Positions 1 through 9,035 of a DNA stretch of 64,000 nucleotides are shown in pieces (position 1 is the first letter of the stretch; every line of letters starts with the position of its first letter). The position numbers and the translations under genes are program-made. The notes beneath the pieces were generated by a model, which was not told where the DNA came from, did no database searches, and worked only from the letters and a program-made list of their open reading frames with translations. Source of the DNA: Pseudomonas schmalbachii. Lineage in GTDB: Bacteria > Pseudomonadota > Gammaproteobacteria > Pseudomonadales > Pseudomonadaceae. The DNA lies in contig NZ_JAELYA010000004.1 in NCBI RefSeq assembly GCF_017589465.1, positions 434,001 through 498,000 of the forward strand, read 5' to 3'.

Positions 1-1372
1 GGCTGACGCCCAGGCTGACGGACATGTAGATCGGGTTGCCGTCGACGTAGAACGGGTCGTGCATGGCCTCCAGCAGGCGCTGGGCCGTCCGGCTGGCGTG
101 GTATTCGTGCTGGCTGCGCAGGACCACGGCGAATTCGTCGGCACCCAGGCGGGCCAGCGAGCTGTTTTCGTCCAGGCACTCCCGCAGGCGTTCGGCCACG
201 GCCTTGATCAGCAGGTCGCCGGCGGCATGCCCGAGGCTGTCGTTGATGTGCTTGAAATGATCGAGGTCGAGCACCAGCAGGGCGCCGCTGCCGCGCTCGA
301 TTTCGGCGTGGGCCATCGCCTGCTCGATGCGCTCGCGCAGCAGCAGGCGGTTGGGCAGGCCGGTGAGGGGGTCGCGGTGGACGAGGAACTCCAGCTCCTT
401 CTGCGAGCGCTTCACGTTGCTGAGATCGGAGAACAGCGCGACGTAATGGGTGAGCTGGCCCTGCTCGTTGTACACCGCGCGAATGTGCTGCCACTGCGGG
501 TACACCTCGCCGCTCTTGCGCCGGTTCCAGATTTCGCCGTTCCAGGCGCCTTCACTGAGCAGGGCATGCCACATGGCCTTGTAGAAGGTGGCGTCCTGGC
601 GTCCGGACTTGAGCATCGATGGGTCGTGGCCGAGCACCTCGTCCGCGCTGTAGCCGGTGATGCGGGTGAAGGACGGGTTGACGTGCACGATCGTGCCCTG
701 CAGGTCGGTCACCAGCAGGCCTTCCTGGGTGGTCTCGAAGACCGCCGCGGCTTGGCGCAGGTAATCGTCCTTGCTGCGCTGGTCGGTAATGTCGCTGCAG
801 ACGCCGGTCATGCGCAGCGGTTCGCCGCTTTCATCGCGGATCACCCGGCCGCGGGAATGGATCCAGCGATAGCTGCCGTCGGTATGCAGCAGCCGGTACA
901 CGCAGTCCAGCTGCGGCGTATCGCCCGCCAGGTGGGCCTGATGGGCGGCCAGGGTCGCTTCGCGATCCTCCGGGTGCAGGCGGCTTTCCCAGAGTTCGTA
1001 TTCGTCGCTGAGGCTTTCGCGGGGCAGGCCGAACAGTCTCGCGAAGCCCGGCGAGTAGAACACTTTGTTGGTGCGCAGGTCCCAGTCCCAGATGCCGTCC
1101 TCGACTGCTTCGAGCGCGCGGTTCAGGCGTTGCTCGCTCTGCTCCATGGCGGCGTAGGCGGCTGCCTGGCGCTTGAACTGGCGGAGCAGGAGGACATACA
1201 GGATGGCTGCCGTGACGGCCAGGAACAGGTACTTCTTCTCGCTCATCCATTTCAGGTATTCGTCCGAGTCGCCAAAGCGCAGCTGCAGGAAATGCTCGCT
1301 GAGCAATACCCAGGAAATGGCCAGGACCAGGTAGATCAGACAGATTCGGAGGGCGCTCAGGTGTGGACGCAT
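1..1372 (-). CDS. Membrane PAS-PAS-GGDEF signalling protein (partial, 3' end outside window)
   Basis: The gene reads on the minus strand from an ATG at 1372 and runs off the left edge, so about 457 residues are visible. Two hydrophobic segments (about residues 8-24 and 46-63) suggest membrane anchoring. Two PAS modules follow (about 85-195 and 205-315), the first ending in a GVCSDIT motif typical of PAS-PAC. A GGDEF domain starts with RDPLTGLPN at about 333-341. The signature motif is degenerate, GADEF, at residues 410-414 (bases 131-145), so cyclase activity may be weak. An EAL domain could lie beyond the edge and cannot be judged here. The divergent desA neighbour matches the PAO1 arrangement PA0285-PA0286, whose first gene is a GGDEF-EAL protein. 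The family assignment is secure; the net enzymatic activity is not known. Confidence 0.88.
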   Translation of the reverse strand, partial: MRPHLSALRICLIYLVLAISWVLLSEHFLQLRFGDSDEYLKWMSEKKYLFLAVTAAILYVLLLRQFKRQAAAYAAMEQSEQRLNRALEAVEDGIWDWDLRTNKVFYSPGFARLFGLPRESLSDEYELWESRLHPEDREATLAAHQAHLAGDTPQLDCVYRLLHTDGSYRWIHSRGRVIRDESGEPLRMTGVCSDITDQRSKDDYLRQAAAVFETTQEGLLVTDLQGTIVHVNPSFTRITGYSADEVLGHDPSMLKSGRQDATFYKAMWHALLSEGAWNGEIWNRRKSGEVYPQWQHIRAVYNEQGQLTHYVALFSDLSNVKRSQKELEFLVHRDPLTGLPNRLLLRERIEQAMAHAEIERGSGALLVLDLDHFKHINDSLGHAAGDLLIKAVAERLRECLDENSSLARLGADEFAVVLRSQHEYHASRTAQRLLEAMHDPFYVDGNPIYMSVSLGVS

Positions 1373-1537
1373 GGGGCGCTTGCCGGGAGATATTCGGTTG
1401 TCAGTATAGAGGGAGCCGATATTTCGCAATTCGTATCAAAAAGACCGGATGGTTTTCCCCGCTTCCTTAGTGATAATGCGAACTGGCCGTCTCTGTGATG
1501 CCACTTTTCCATACGCTTCCGAGGTTCATTACCTTCC

Positions 1538-2719
1538 ATGTGGTACAACGGTTTCCTCGACCTGTCGCCATGGCAACTGGTAGTGGTCACGCTGATCCTG
1601 ACCCACGTCACGATCGTCAGCGTCACTGTCTACCTGCATCGCTATTCGGCGCACCGCTCGCTCGAGCTGCATCCCGCGCTGCAGCATTTCTTCCGCTTCT
1701 GGCTGTGGCTGACCACGGCGATGAACACCCGCGAGTGGACCGCCATCCACCGCAAGCACCACGCCAAGTGCGAAACCGCCGATGATCCGCACAGCCCGAT
1801 CTACAAGGGGCTGGGTACGGTCCTGCGCAAGGGCGCCGAACTGTATCAGGAAGAGGCGAAGAACGCCGAAACCCTGCGCATCTACGGCAAGAACTGCCCG
1901 GACGACTGGCTGGAGCGGAACGTCTATTCTCGCTTCCCGATCGCTGGGGTGACCCTGATGGCGATCATCGATCTGGCGCTGTTCGGCGCGCTCGGCCTGA
2001 CCGTCTGGGCCGTGCAGATGATGTGGATTCCAGTATGGGCCGCCGGCGTCGTCAATGGCCTGGGCCATGCCGTCGGCTATCGCAATTTCGAATGCCGCGA
2101 CGCCGCTACCAACCTGGTGCCGTGGGGCATCCTGATCGGCGGCGAGGAGCTGCACAACAACCATCACACCTACCCGAACTCCGCCAAGCTGTCGGTGAAG
2201 AAGTGGGAGTTCGACATGGGCTGGGCGTGGATCAAGCTGTTCTGCTTCCTGCGCCTGGCCAAGGTGGCGCGCGTCGCGCCCATCGCCCACCGGGTCGAGG
2301 GCAAGGGCAGCCTGGACATGGATACCGCCATGGCCATCCTCAACAACCGCTTCCAGATCATGGCGCAGTACCGCAAGCTGGTGATCGGGCCGCTGGTCAA
2401 GCAGGAACTGGCCAAGGCCGACGAGTCGGTGCGTCACCTGTTCCGTCGCGGCAAGCGCCTGCTGTCGCGGGAGACCAGCCTGCTGGAGGAGCGCCAGCAG
2501 GCGCGCATCCAGGATCTGCTGGCGCAGAGCCAGGCGTTGCAGGTGATCTACGAGAAGCGCCTGGCGTTGCAGCAGATCTGGGCCAAGACCAGCGCCAACG
2601 GCCACGACATGCTGGGAGCGATCAAGCAGTGGGTGCAGGAGGCGGAAGCCAGCGGCATCCAGTCGCTGCATGATTTCGCCGCGCAACTGAAAACCTACTC
2701 GCTGCGCCCGGCCAACTGA
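1538..2719 (+). CDS. desA: Phospholipid delta-9 fatty acid desaturase DesA
   Basis: A 393-residue integral-membrane di-iron desaturase. The three histidine boxes of the acyl-lipid/acyl-CoA desaturase family are intact: HRYSAH at 34-39, HRKHH at 71-75 and HNNHH at 205-209. Hydrophobic stretches flank them (about 11-31, 50-62, 135-175). By homology to PA0286 it puts a cis double bond into acyl chains of existing membrane phospholipids, adjusting membrane fluidity under aerobic conditions. The charged C-terminal tail (about 290-393) is predicted helical. The ATG follows a weak GAGG about 14 bases upstream. The gene stands alone, is divergent from the GGDEF gene, and is closed by a clear terminator. 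In PAO1 the guanidinopropionase genes gpuPAR come next; here they are absent. Confidence 0.93.
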   Translation: MWYNGFLDLSPWQLVVVTLILTHVTIVSVTVYLHRYSAHRSLELHPALQHFFRFWLWLTTAMNTREWTAIHRKHHAKCETADDPHSPIYKGLGTVLRKGAELYQEEAKNAETLRIYGKNCPDDWLERNVYSRFPIAGVTLMAIIDLALFGALGLTVWAVQMMWIPVWAAGVVNGLGHAVGYRNFECRDAATNLVPWGILIGGEELHNNHHTYPNSAKLSVKKWEFDMGWAWIKLFCFLRLAKVARVAPIAHRVEGKGSLDMDTAMAILNNRFQIMAQYRKLVIGPLVKQELAKADESVRHLFRRGKRLLSRETSLLEERQQARIQDLLAQSQALQVIYEKRLALQQIWAKTSANGHDMLGAIKQWVQEAEASGIQSLHDFAAQLKTYSLRPAN

Positions 2720-2742
2720 CAGCCAGCCGCGTCGTCCCCGGG

Positions 2743-2768
2743 AAGCCCGCCTTTTTTGGCGGGCTTTT
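2743..2768 (+). terminator. Rho-independent terminator of desA
   Basis: Arms AAGCCCGCC and GGCGGGCTT enclose a T-only loop and are followed by a T-rich run, 24 bases after the desA stop codon. Confidence 0.85.
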
Positions 2769-2837
2769 CGTTTCCGCTGCAACCGACTATCTAAGTAAGG
2801 GTCATATCACCTTTCTGCAGGACGATCCGGGAGTGGA

Positions 2838-3812
2838 ATGATGGACGGACAGGGACGGCTCCCCATGAGTGCCGAAGAGGCCTTGCTTGCGCTGATGCAC
2901 AGCCGCGCCGAAGTGGAACGGCTGAAGGAGCGCGAGCATCTGTTCAGCACGCTGCTGGCCAGCGTGAATGCCGTGCTCTGGGCATTCGACTGGCAAGCCC
3001 GGCGCATGGTCTACGTGAGTCCCGCCTACGAGCGCATCTTCGGCCGTTCCGCCGCCCTGCTGCTGGCCGACTTCGAAGAGTGGCGCAGCTCCGTCTACCC
3101 GGACGACCTGGAATACGCCGAGAGTTCGCTGCTGCAGGCCCTGGAGATCGGCGCCATGGAGCACAGGGAGTACCGCATCATCCGCAGCGACGGCGAAGTG
3201 CGCTGGCTGAGCGACAAATGCTTCGTCGGCCGGCAGACCGAGGCCGGCCTGCCGTTGCTGATCGTCGGCATCGCCGAGGACATCACCGACAAGAAGCAGA
3301 TGGAGAACGAGCTGCACCGGCTGGCCACCACCGATGTGCTGACCCAGAGCAGCAACCGCCGCTACTTCTTCGACAGCGCCGAGCAGGCCTTCGCCAAGAG
3401 CAAGTCGACAGGTACGCCGCTGGCGTTCCTGCTGCTCGATGTCGACGACTTCAAGCTGATCAACGACCGCTACGGCCATCAGGTCGGCGACCAGGTGCTG
3501 CAGCGCATCGCCCAGTGCGGCGCGGGGGCCCTGCGCCGTGGCGATCTGTTCGGACGGATCGGCGGCGAGGAGTTCGCCGTGCTGCTGTCCGGCTGCGACG
3601 AGTCCACCGCCAGGCAGATCGGCGAACGCCTGCAGCGCGAAGTCCAGCGTTTGCGCTTCTGCGAGACGGGGGAGTACTTCAGCGTGTCCATCAGCCAGGG
3701 CATGACGCTGCTGCAGTCCGGCGACGAAAGCCTGTCGATGCTGTTCAGCCGCGCGGATGCCGCGCTGTACGAAGCCAAGCGCAGGGGCAAGGACCGGCTG
3801 GTCCAGGGCTGA
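2838..3812 (+). CDS. PAS-GGDEF diguanylate cyclase
   Basis: A 324-residue soluble protein with a short N-terminal coiled segment, one PAS fold (about 36-152, ending with an IVGIAEDIT motif) and a complete GGDEF domain (about 160-320). The active-site motif is GGEEF at 242-246, and RRGD five residues before it is an intact allosteric I-site. It should therefore make c-di-GMP from two GTP and be product-inhibited; the PAS fold is the likely sensory input. Two adjacent ATG codons (2838 and 2841) follow a GGGAG ribosome site, and the first is chosen. It corresponds in position and length to PAO1 PA0290, which precedes oprE. It has no transmembrane segment. Confidence 0.9.
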   Translation: MMDGQGRLPMSAEEALLALMHSRAEVERLKEREHLFSTLLASVNAVLWAFDWQARRMVYVSPAYERIFGRSAALLLADFEEWRSSVYPDDLEYAESSLLQALEIGAMEHREYRIIRSDGEVRWLSDKCFVGRQTEAGLPLLIVGIAEDITDKKQMENELHRLATTDVLTQSSNRRYFFDSAEQAFAKSKSTGTPLAFLLLDVDDFKLINDRYGHQVGDQVLQRIAQCGAGALRRGDLFGRIGGEEFAVLLSGCDESTARQIGERLQREVQRLRFCETGEYFSVSISQGMTLLQSGDESLSMLFSRADAALYEAKRRGKDRLVQG

Positions 3813-4217
3813 GTGGCTTGCAGGGGAAATCTCCGACAGGAGATTTCCCCTGTTGCTGATCGAAACTTCCTTCGATGGATACCTCTTCAGGTGGACAGAC
3901 GCGTCGGAGTCCGCTGCGTTACCATATATAACCAAATATGATCTTTACAAAATCATTAATTCTTTTTTGATTTAAGTAGAATCCCTTATCGTCGCCGCAT
4001 GCAGCCGCAAGGTCCGCATGGGGAACATCACTTCGGTGGGCTGAACGCCGTTCGCTTTCATACCCGCTGCCTTTCTCTGCCTGCCTGCACCACGCCCTCG
4101 AACAGAGGCGCGCCACAAGTTCCAGACCGGTTTCGGCTGTGTGTGCCACGGCCAGGCGAGTTTCGCCTCCGACTTTGCGGGGGCCGCCAGATTTGAAGAC
4201 CACCTGATGGGGAAATA
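3813..4217. other. Gene-free region before the porin gene
   Basis: These 405 bases hold a perfect hairpin just after the GGDEF gene and then an A+T-rich stretch (about 3915-3985) that looks like a promoter region for the porin. A TTGAT half-site at about 3967 could be one half of an ANR/FNR box, but the other half is poor. About 230 bases of leader separate this stretch from the porin start. No convincing reading frame is present. Confidence 0.5.
3821..3852 (+). terminator. Perfect 14-bp hairpin after the GGDEF gene
   Basis: Arms CAGGGGAAATCTCC and GGAGATTTCCCCTG are exact inverse complements around a GACA loop. The hairpin begins 9 bases after the stop codon. It lacks a long T run, so it is a terminator or a transcript-stabilising stem. 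Confidence 0.65.
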
Positions 4218-5579
4218 ATGGAAATGAAAAGTCGTACCCGTGAGCTATCCAGCCTGGCTGTCAGCATCGCCGTCGCCAGCCTCGGCCTCGTCGCCCAGTC
4301 GGTCTCCGCTGCTGGCTTCATCGAAGACAGCAAGGCCAGCCTGACGCTGCGCAACTTCTACATCAACTCGGACAACCGCCAGTTCGTCGACGCACCTTCC
4401 AAGCAGGAAGAGTGGGGTCAGGGCTTCCTGCTCAACTACCAGTCCGGCTTCACCGAAGGCACAGTCGGGGTCGGTGTCGACGCCCTCGGCCTGCTCGGCG
4501 TCAAACTGGATTCCGGCAAGGGTCGCCACTACAACCCCACCAGCGCCAGCTACGGCGGCACCGTGTTCCCCACCGACAACGACGGCCACGCCAAGGATGA
4601 TTTCGGCAGCCTGGGCGTGACCGGAAAGGTACGTCTCTCCAAGACCGAGGCGCGCATCGGCACCCTGCTGCCGAAGCTGCCGGTAGTGACCTACAACGAC
4701 GGCCGCCTGCTGCCGCAGACCTTCGAGGGCGGGCAGATCACTTCGAACGAATTCGCCGGCCTGACCCTGCTCGCCGGCCAGCTGGAACACGCCAAGGGGC
4801 GCAACTCCAGCGATGCCCGGGGCCTGTCCATCGCCGGCGCGAACAACGCCCGCAGCGGCCAGTTCGTCAACAAGTTCTACTTCGCCGGCGGCGACTATAA
4901 GGTCACCGACGACCTCACCGCCCAGTACTACTACGGCAACCTGGAAGACTTCTACAAACAGCACTTCCTCGGCCTGACCCACAACTGGGCGCTGCCGGTG
5001 GGCGCGCTGAAGTCCGACCTGCGCTACTTCTACAGCGATTCCGACGGCAGGAACGCCAGTGCCGCCGGCCGCGCCGAAGGCTTCCGCAGCAGCGGCAACT
5101 GGGCGGCCAACGACCCGGATCGCTTCGAGGTGGACAACCGCACCTGGAGTGCCTTCTTCACCTACAGCCTGGGCGGCCACGCGGCGAGCCTGGGCTACCA
5201 GCAGGTATCCGGCGACAGCGCCTTCCCCTTCCTCAACCAGGGCGACGGCGCCACTGCCTACCTGATCACCGACCGTCAGATCGGCAAGTTCCTCAGCGCC
5301 GGCGAACGCACCTGGGTGGCCGAGTACGGTTACGACTTCGCCAAGCTCGGCGTACCGGGCCTGAAGGCGATAGCCACCTACCTGAAGGGCAGCAACATCG
5401 AGACCCAGGCCAGCGACCAGGGCGAGTGGGAACGCGATTTCCGCCTCGACTACGTGCTGCAGGAAGGCCCACTGAAAGGCCTCGGCTTCTCCTGGCGCAA
5501 TGCCTCCCTGCGCAGCGACGCGGTTCGCGATCAGGACGAGAACCGCCTGATCCTGAGCTACACCCTGACACTGCTGTAA
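4218..5579 (+). CDS. oprE: OprD-family outer-membrane porin (OprE-like)
   Basis: A 453-residue porin of the OprD/Occ family. The signal peptide covers about residues 1-31, ending SVSA before AGF. The mature part alternates polar and aromatic residues as expected for an 18-strand beta barrel (for example repeated YYYGN and LGYQQVSGDS-type turns). OprD-family channels pass small solutes such as amino acids and carboxylates; the exact substrate cannot be read from sequence. Its position after the PAS-GGDEF gene and before aguA matches PAO1 oprE (PA0291), an anaerobically induced porin. GGGGA precedes the ATG at 4218; a second in-frame ATG is at 4224. The protein ends in LL rather than the usual aromatic residue. 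Confidence 0.87.
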   Translation: MEMKSRTRELSSLAVSIAVASLGLVAQSVSAAGFIEDSKASLTLRNFYINSDNRQFVDAPSKQEEWGQGFLLNYQSGFTEGTVGVGVDALGLLGVKLDSGKGRHYNPTSASYGGTVFPTDNDGHAKDDFGSLGVTGKVRLSKTEARIGTLLPKLPVVTYNDGRLLPQTFEGGQITSNEFAGLTLLAGQLEHAKGRNSSDARGLSIAGANNARSGQFVNKFYFAGGDYKVTDDLTAQYYYGNLEDFYKQHFLGLTHNWALPVGALKSDLRYFYSDSDGRNASAAGRAEGFRSSGNWAANDPDRFEVDNRTWSAFFTYSLGGHAASLGYQQVSGDSAFPFLNQGDGATAYLITDRQIGKFLSAGERTWVAEYGYDFAKLGVPGLKAIATYLKGSNIETQASDQGEWERDFRLDYVLQEGPLKGLGFSWRNASLRSDAVRDQDENRLILSYTLTLL

Positions 5580-5589
5580 GAAGCCAAGC

Positions 5590-5615
5590 CTCCTCTCCCG
5601 TATCCGGGAGAGGAG
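5590..5615 (+). terminator. Terminator-like hairpin after the porin gene
   Basis: Arms CTCCTCTCCCG and CGGGAGAGGAG around a short loop, starting 11 bases after the stop codon, with only a weak T run. Confidence 0.6.
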
Positions 5616-5620
5616 TTCCT

Positions 5621-5710
5621 GTAGGTTGGCGCTGAGCTTGCGAAGCCCAACATTGCTATCAGCAGTTGTTGGGTAGGTGTTGGGCTTCACTGCGTTCAGC
5701 ACCAACCTAC
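5621..5710. repeat. Intergenic inverted-repeat element, family A, copy 1
   Basis: The left arm begins GTAGGTTGGCGCTGAGC and contains GAAGCCCAACA. The right arm is its imperfect inverse, TGTTGGGCTTC through AGCACCAACCTAC. The same arms recur at 8909-8981 and 34242-34376. It lies between the convergent oprE and aguA genes. Confidence 0.85.
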
Positions 5711-5718
5711 AGGCAATA

Positions 5719-5750
5719 AAAAACCGCCGGACCCGCGAGGGCCGGCGGTT
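5719..5750 (-). terminator. Terminator of aguA (possibly bidirectional)
   Basis: Arms AACCGCCGG (5722-5730) and CCGGCGGTT (5742-5750) are bordered by A-rich sequence on the left and T-rich sequence on the right, so it can stop transcription in both directions. It is 20 bases after the aguA stop codon. Confidence 0.8.
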
Positions 5751-5769
5751 TTTCGTTTCAGGCTGGCGC

Positions 5770-6876
5770 TCAGATTTTCTGCGGCGCCGGCTGCTGCTGG
5801 GTGATGCAGTGGATGTTGCCACCGCCCAGGAGGATTTCCCGGCCCGGCACCATCACCACCTCGTGCTGCGGGAACACGCGCTGGAGGATGGCTTGCGCCT
5901 CGGCGTCCTTCGGATCGTCGAAGCTCGGCGCGATGATGCCGCAGTTGACGATCAGGAAGTTGACATAGGAGCCGGCCAGTCGGATCGACGGATCGCGCTC
6001 CTGGGTGCCAGCCACCAGATCGACGCCGGCGCATTCTTCCTCGGTCGCATGGATCGGACCGGGGATCGGCATCTTGTGCACTACCAGTTGGCGGCCCCTG
6101 GCGTCGCGGGCGCCGTCGAGCACGCGCATGGCGGCCTGGCAGCGCGGGTAGTTCGGGTCCTGCGGATCGTCGGTCCAGGCCAGCAGCACTTCGCCCGGGC
6201 GCACGTAGCAGCAGAAGTTATCCACATGGCCGTCGGTCTCGTCGTTGTACAGGCCGTCCGGCAGCCAGATCACCGTGTCGATGGCCAGGTGATCGCGCAG
6301 CACCTGCTCGATTTCCTCGCGGGACAGGTGCGGGTTGCGGTTGCGGTTGAGCAGGCATTCCTCGGTGGTGATCAGGGTGCCTTCGCCGTCGACGTGGATC
6401 GAGCCGCCTTCCAGCACGAAGCCTTCGGTGCGGTAGCGCTTGCGGCGTTCGATCTCGAGGATCTTGCTGGCCACTTGGTCGTCGTGCTGCCACGGCGCGT
6501 AGAGGCCGCCGTCGAAACCGCCCCAGGCGTTGAAGGTCCAGTCCACGCCGCGGACGTCGCCCTTGTCGTCGATGACGAAGGTTGGACCGGTATCACGCAC
6601 CCAGGAGTCGTCGGTGGTGATCTCGACCACGCGGATATTGGCGTCGTCGAGGCGGGCGCGGGCGTTCTCGTACTGTCCGGCGGAGACGCAGACGGTCACC
6701 GGCTCGAAGCGCGCGATGGCCTTGGCCACGGCAGTGAAGGCGGCCTGCGCCGGCTTGCCGCCGAGGCGCCAGTTGTCCGGGCGCTCCGGCCAGATCATCC
6801 AGGTCTGGCTGTGCGGTTCCCACTCCGCCGGCATGCGGAAGCCGTCGGCGCGGGGAGTGCTGTTCAGGGTTTTCAT
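5770..6876 (-). CDS. aguA: Agmatine deiminase AguA
   Basis: A 368-residue cytosolic enzyme of the guanidino-group-modifying (pentein) superfamily that converts agmatine to N-carbamoylputrescine and ammonia. Diagnostic features are the PAEWEPH and WPERPDNW motifs near the N terminus, [16 protein letters not shown], and the C-terminal GGGNIHC segment that carries the nucleophile Cys357. The ATG at 6876 has an AGGTC ribosome site and gives exactly the length of PAO1 PA0292; a longer frame to 6963 would read through an intergenic repeat and was rejected. It is the second gene of the aguBA pair, separated from aguB by that repeat. Expected to be induced by agmatine through AguR. Confidence 0.96.
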   Translation of the reverse strand: MKTLNSTPRADGFRMPAEWEPHSQTWMIWPERPDNWRLGGKPAQAAFTAVAKAIARFEPVTVCVSAGQYENARARLDDANIRVVEITTDDSWVRDTGPTFVIDDKGDVRGVDWTFNAWGGFDGGLYAPWQHDDQVASKILEIERRKRYRTEGFVLEGGSIHVDGEGTLITTEECLLNRNRNPHLSREEIEQVLRDHLAIDTVIWLPDGLYNDETDGHVDNFCCYVRPGEVLLAWTDDPQDPNYPRCQAAMRVLDGARDARGRQLVVHKMPIPGPIHATEEECAGVDLVAGTQERDPSIRLAGSYVNFLIVNCGIIAPSFDDPKDAEAQAILQRVFPQHEVVMVPGREILLGGGNIHCITQQQPAPQKI

Positions 6877-6892
6877 CGTGTTGACCTGTCGG

Positions 6893-6959
6893 GTAGGGCG
6901 GGTGAAACCCGCCATTTGCAGCGTTGGTCGGCACATCTGGCGGGTTGCACCCGCCCTAC
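6893..6959. repeat. Intergenic inverted-repeat element, family C, inside the aguBA operon
   Basis: Ends are GTAGGGCGGGTG and CACCCGCCCTAC, exact inverse complements, with internal ACCCGCCA and TGGCGGGT forming a second stem. It fills most of the 109-base gap between aguB and aguA, where it could stabilise or process the transcript. Confidence 0.8.
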
Positions 6960-6985
6960 GCACTGGCTCCTACAAGGGCCTGGCG

Positions 6986-7864
<879 letters not shown>

Positions 7865-7976
7865 GGAACACCTCGGTGAGCAAACTCGAAAGGGCCTACT
7901 GACCTTAGCAGAGGCCGGTGACGGTTCTGAGTGGGCGCGGATTGGCAAGGCCAGTCGGGCGCCGATCAGCCATGAG

Positions 7977-7999
7977 CGATTTATATCCGATATAAATCG
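7977..7999. promoter_or_regulatory. Palindromic operator 1, likely AguR site
   Basis: Arms CGATTTATATC and GATATAAATCG are perfect inverse complements that meet around a central C-G position (11-bp arms, 23 bases in all). It lies 113 bases upstream of the aguB start, and a near-copy is found 64 bases away. TetR-family repressors such as AguR bind sites of this form. The assignment is by position. Confidence 0.7.
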
Positions 8000-8040
8000 G
8001 TTTTAGAAGGGCGTATTAAAAATATTTCGGCCTAAAATAC

Positions 8041-8063
8041 CGATTTTAATCGGATATAAATCG
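8041..8063. promoter_or_regulatory. Palindromic operator 2, likely AguR site
   Basis: This is a second copy of the 23-base palindrome. The right half is identical to operator 1, and the left half differs at two positions (CGATTTTAATC). It begins 2 bases after the end of aguR. Centre-to-centre spacing from operator 1 is 64 bases, about six helical turns. Confidence 0.65.
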
Positions 8064-8065
8064 GC

Positions 8066-8716
8066 TTACGCCATCGGCAAAGGGGATTCGCGCTTGGGCA
8101 GGAAGGGTGGCAGGTAGAGCGCCAGGTAGGCATCGAACACGCGCATGCCTTCTTCCGCCAGGCGCTCGCTGATCAGCCCGTGGCGTTGCACGGAGAGGGC
8201 ATAGACGCGGTCGCCGAGCTCCATCGCCAGGCTGAACACTTCGATATCCGCCGGCAGCGGCGGTAGCTGGAAATGGCGGTCGAACAGGGCGCGCATCGAC
8301 TCGCCGAGCTGCACGTCGTGCTGACGGTCGGCCAGGGTGACTTCGGCCAGGCCGTGGCTGGCGAGGATCAACTGGCGGGCGGCGGCGTCCCGCGCGTAGA
8401 CCGCCAGCATGCGCTCCTCGACGATGCGCGAGAGGTCGCGCCAGTCGCGCAGGGCGGCGTGGTCCACCGGCTCCGCCAGGCAGGCGCGGAAGGCCGCGTG
8501 GACGTCGCTGGTCAGCCCGTGGAGCAGGGCGGGCACGCTGGGGAAGAAGTGATACACCGACGACGGCGGCATCTCCGCGCGTTCGGCCACCGCATAGATC
8601 GACAGGCCGGCGGCACCGCTCTCGGCCAGCAGCACGCGGGCGGTGTCGAGGATGGTGGCGATCCGCGCCTGGCTGCTGGCGCGGGGTTTGCGGGCGGTGC
8701 TGGCGGCTTGTTGCAT
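8066..8716 (-). CDS. aguR: TetR-family repressor AguR
   Basis: A 216-residue TetR-type regulator. The N-terminal helix-turn-helix lies at about residues 20-65 (TILDTARVLLAESGAAGLS, then VAERAEMPPSSVYHFF). The C-terminal ligand domain is all-helical and ends in a loose, proline-rich tail. In P. aeruginosa AguR represses aguBA, and agmatine or N-carbamoylputrescine relieves this. Here the gene lies directly upstream of aguB on the same strand, with two palindromes in the gap. The ATG at 8716 follows GGAGACCCGC. PAO1 AguR is a few residues longer. Confidence 0.9.
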   Translation of the reverse strand: MQQAASTARKPRASSQARIATILDTARVLLAESGAAGLSIYAVAERAEMPPSSVYHFFPSVPALLHGLTSDVHAAFRACLAEPVDHAALRDWRDLSRIVEERMLAVYARDAAARQLILASHGLAEVTLADRQHDVQLGESMRALFDRHFQLPPLPADIEVFSLAMELGDRVYALSVQRHGLISERLAEEGMRVFDAYLALYLPPFLPKRESPLPMA

Positions 8717-8820
8717 GCGGGTCTCCGGGCGTGAGCGGCTATTGGACGTCAGCCCGGAGTTCGCGGCAAGTCCGGGGTCTGTTGACGTTCCGCTTCCTAC
8801 CGATAATCCGGCGCTGGGAC

Positions 8821-8857
8821 TCCCTCACCCCTGCCCTCTCCCGGAGGGAGAGGGGGC
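8821..8857. repeat. Intergenic element, family B (CCCTCTCCC hairpin), copy 1
   Basis: CCCTCACCCCTGCCCTCTCCC is followed at once by its partial inverse GGAGGGAGAGGGGG. The same sequence recurs twice near 32.86-32.97 kb. Confidence 0.8.
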
Positions 8858-8908
8858 TTTACGGTGCTGCCGGTTGGCACTGCGGCATCCTACGGTGTGG
8901 TACCCACC

Positions 8909-8981
8909 GTAGGTTGGTGCTGAGCAACGCGAAGCCCAACATTGCCATCGTTGGGCTTCACTGCGTTCAGCGCCAACCTAC
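8909..8981. repeat. Intergenic inverted-repeat element, family A, copy 2
   Basis: The left arm GTAGGTTGGTGCTGAGC, with GAAGCCCAACATTG, pairs with the right arm TTGGGCTTC through CGCCAACCTAC. It is shorter in the centre than copy 1. Confidence 0.85.
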
Positions 8982-9035
8982 GCGGGTTCTGGCCTGCGCA
9001 GGATGCGAGACAGTTGCTCCTGCCGCGACGGAGTG

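Larger units (their letters stand above)
8717..9035. other. Gene-free region upstream of aguR holding two repeat elements
   Basis: 319 bases between the aguR start and the end of the polyamine-binding protein gene. The first part must contain the aguR promoter. A family B hairpin element sits at 8821-8857 and a family A element at 8909-8981. No reading frame with a ribosome site was found. Confidence 0.7.

Noticed and set aside
3757-3975. 72-residue plus-strand frame over the end of the GGDEF gene
   Set aside because: It overlaps the real gene and runs through the hairpin and A+T-rich region; nothing supports translation.
3965-3985. ANR box upstream of the porin gene
   Set aside because: Only one half-site (TTGAT) is convincing; the second half has too many mismatches for a call.
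4245-5822. 525-residue minus-strand frame opposite the porin gene
   Set aside because: Its composition (Val/Ala/Gly/Glu-rich, no motifs) is that of an antisense shadow in high-G+C DNA; the opposite strand encodes a clear OprD-family porin.
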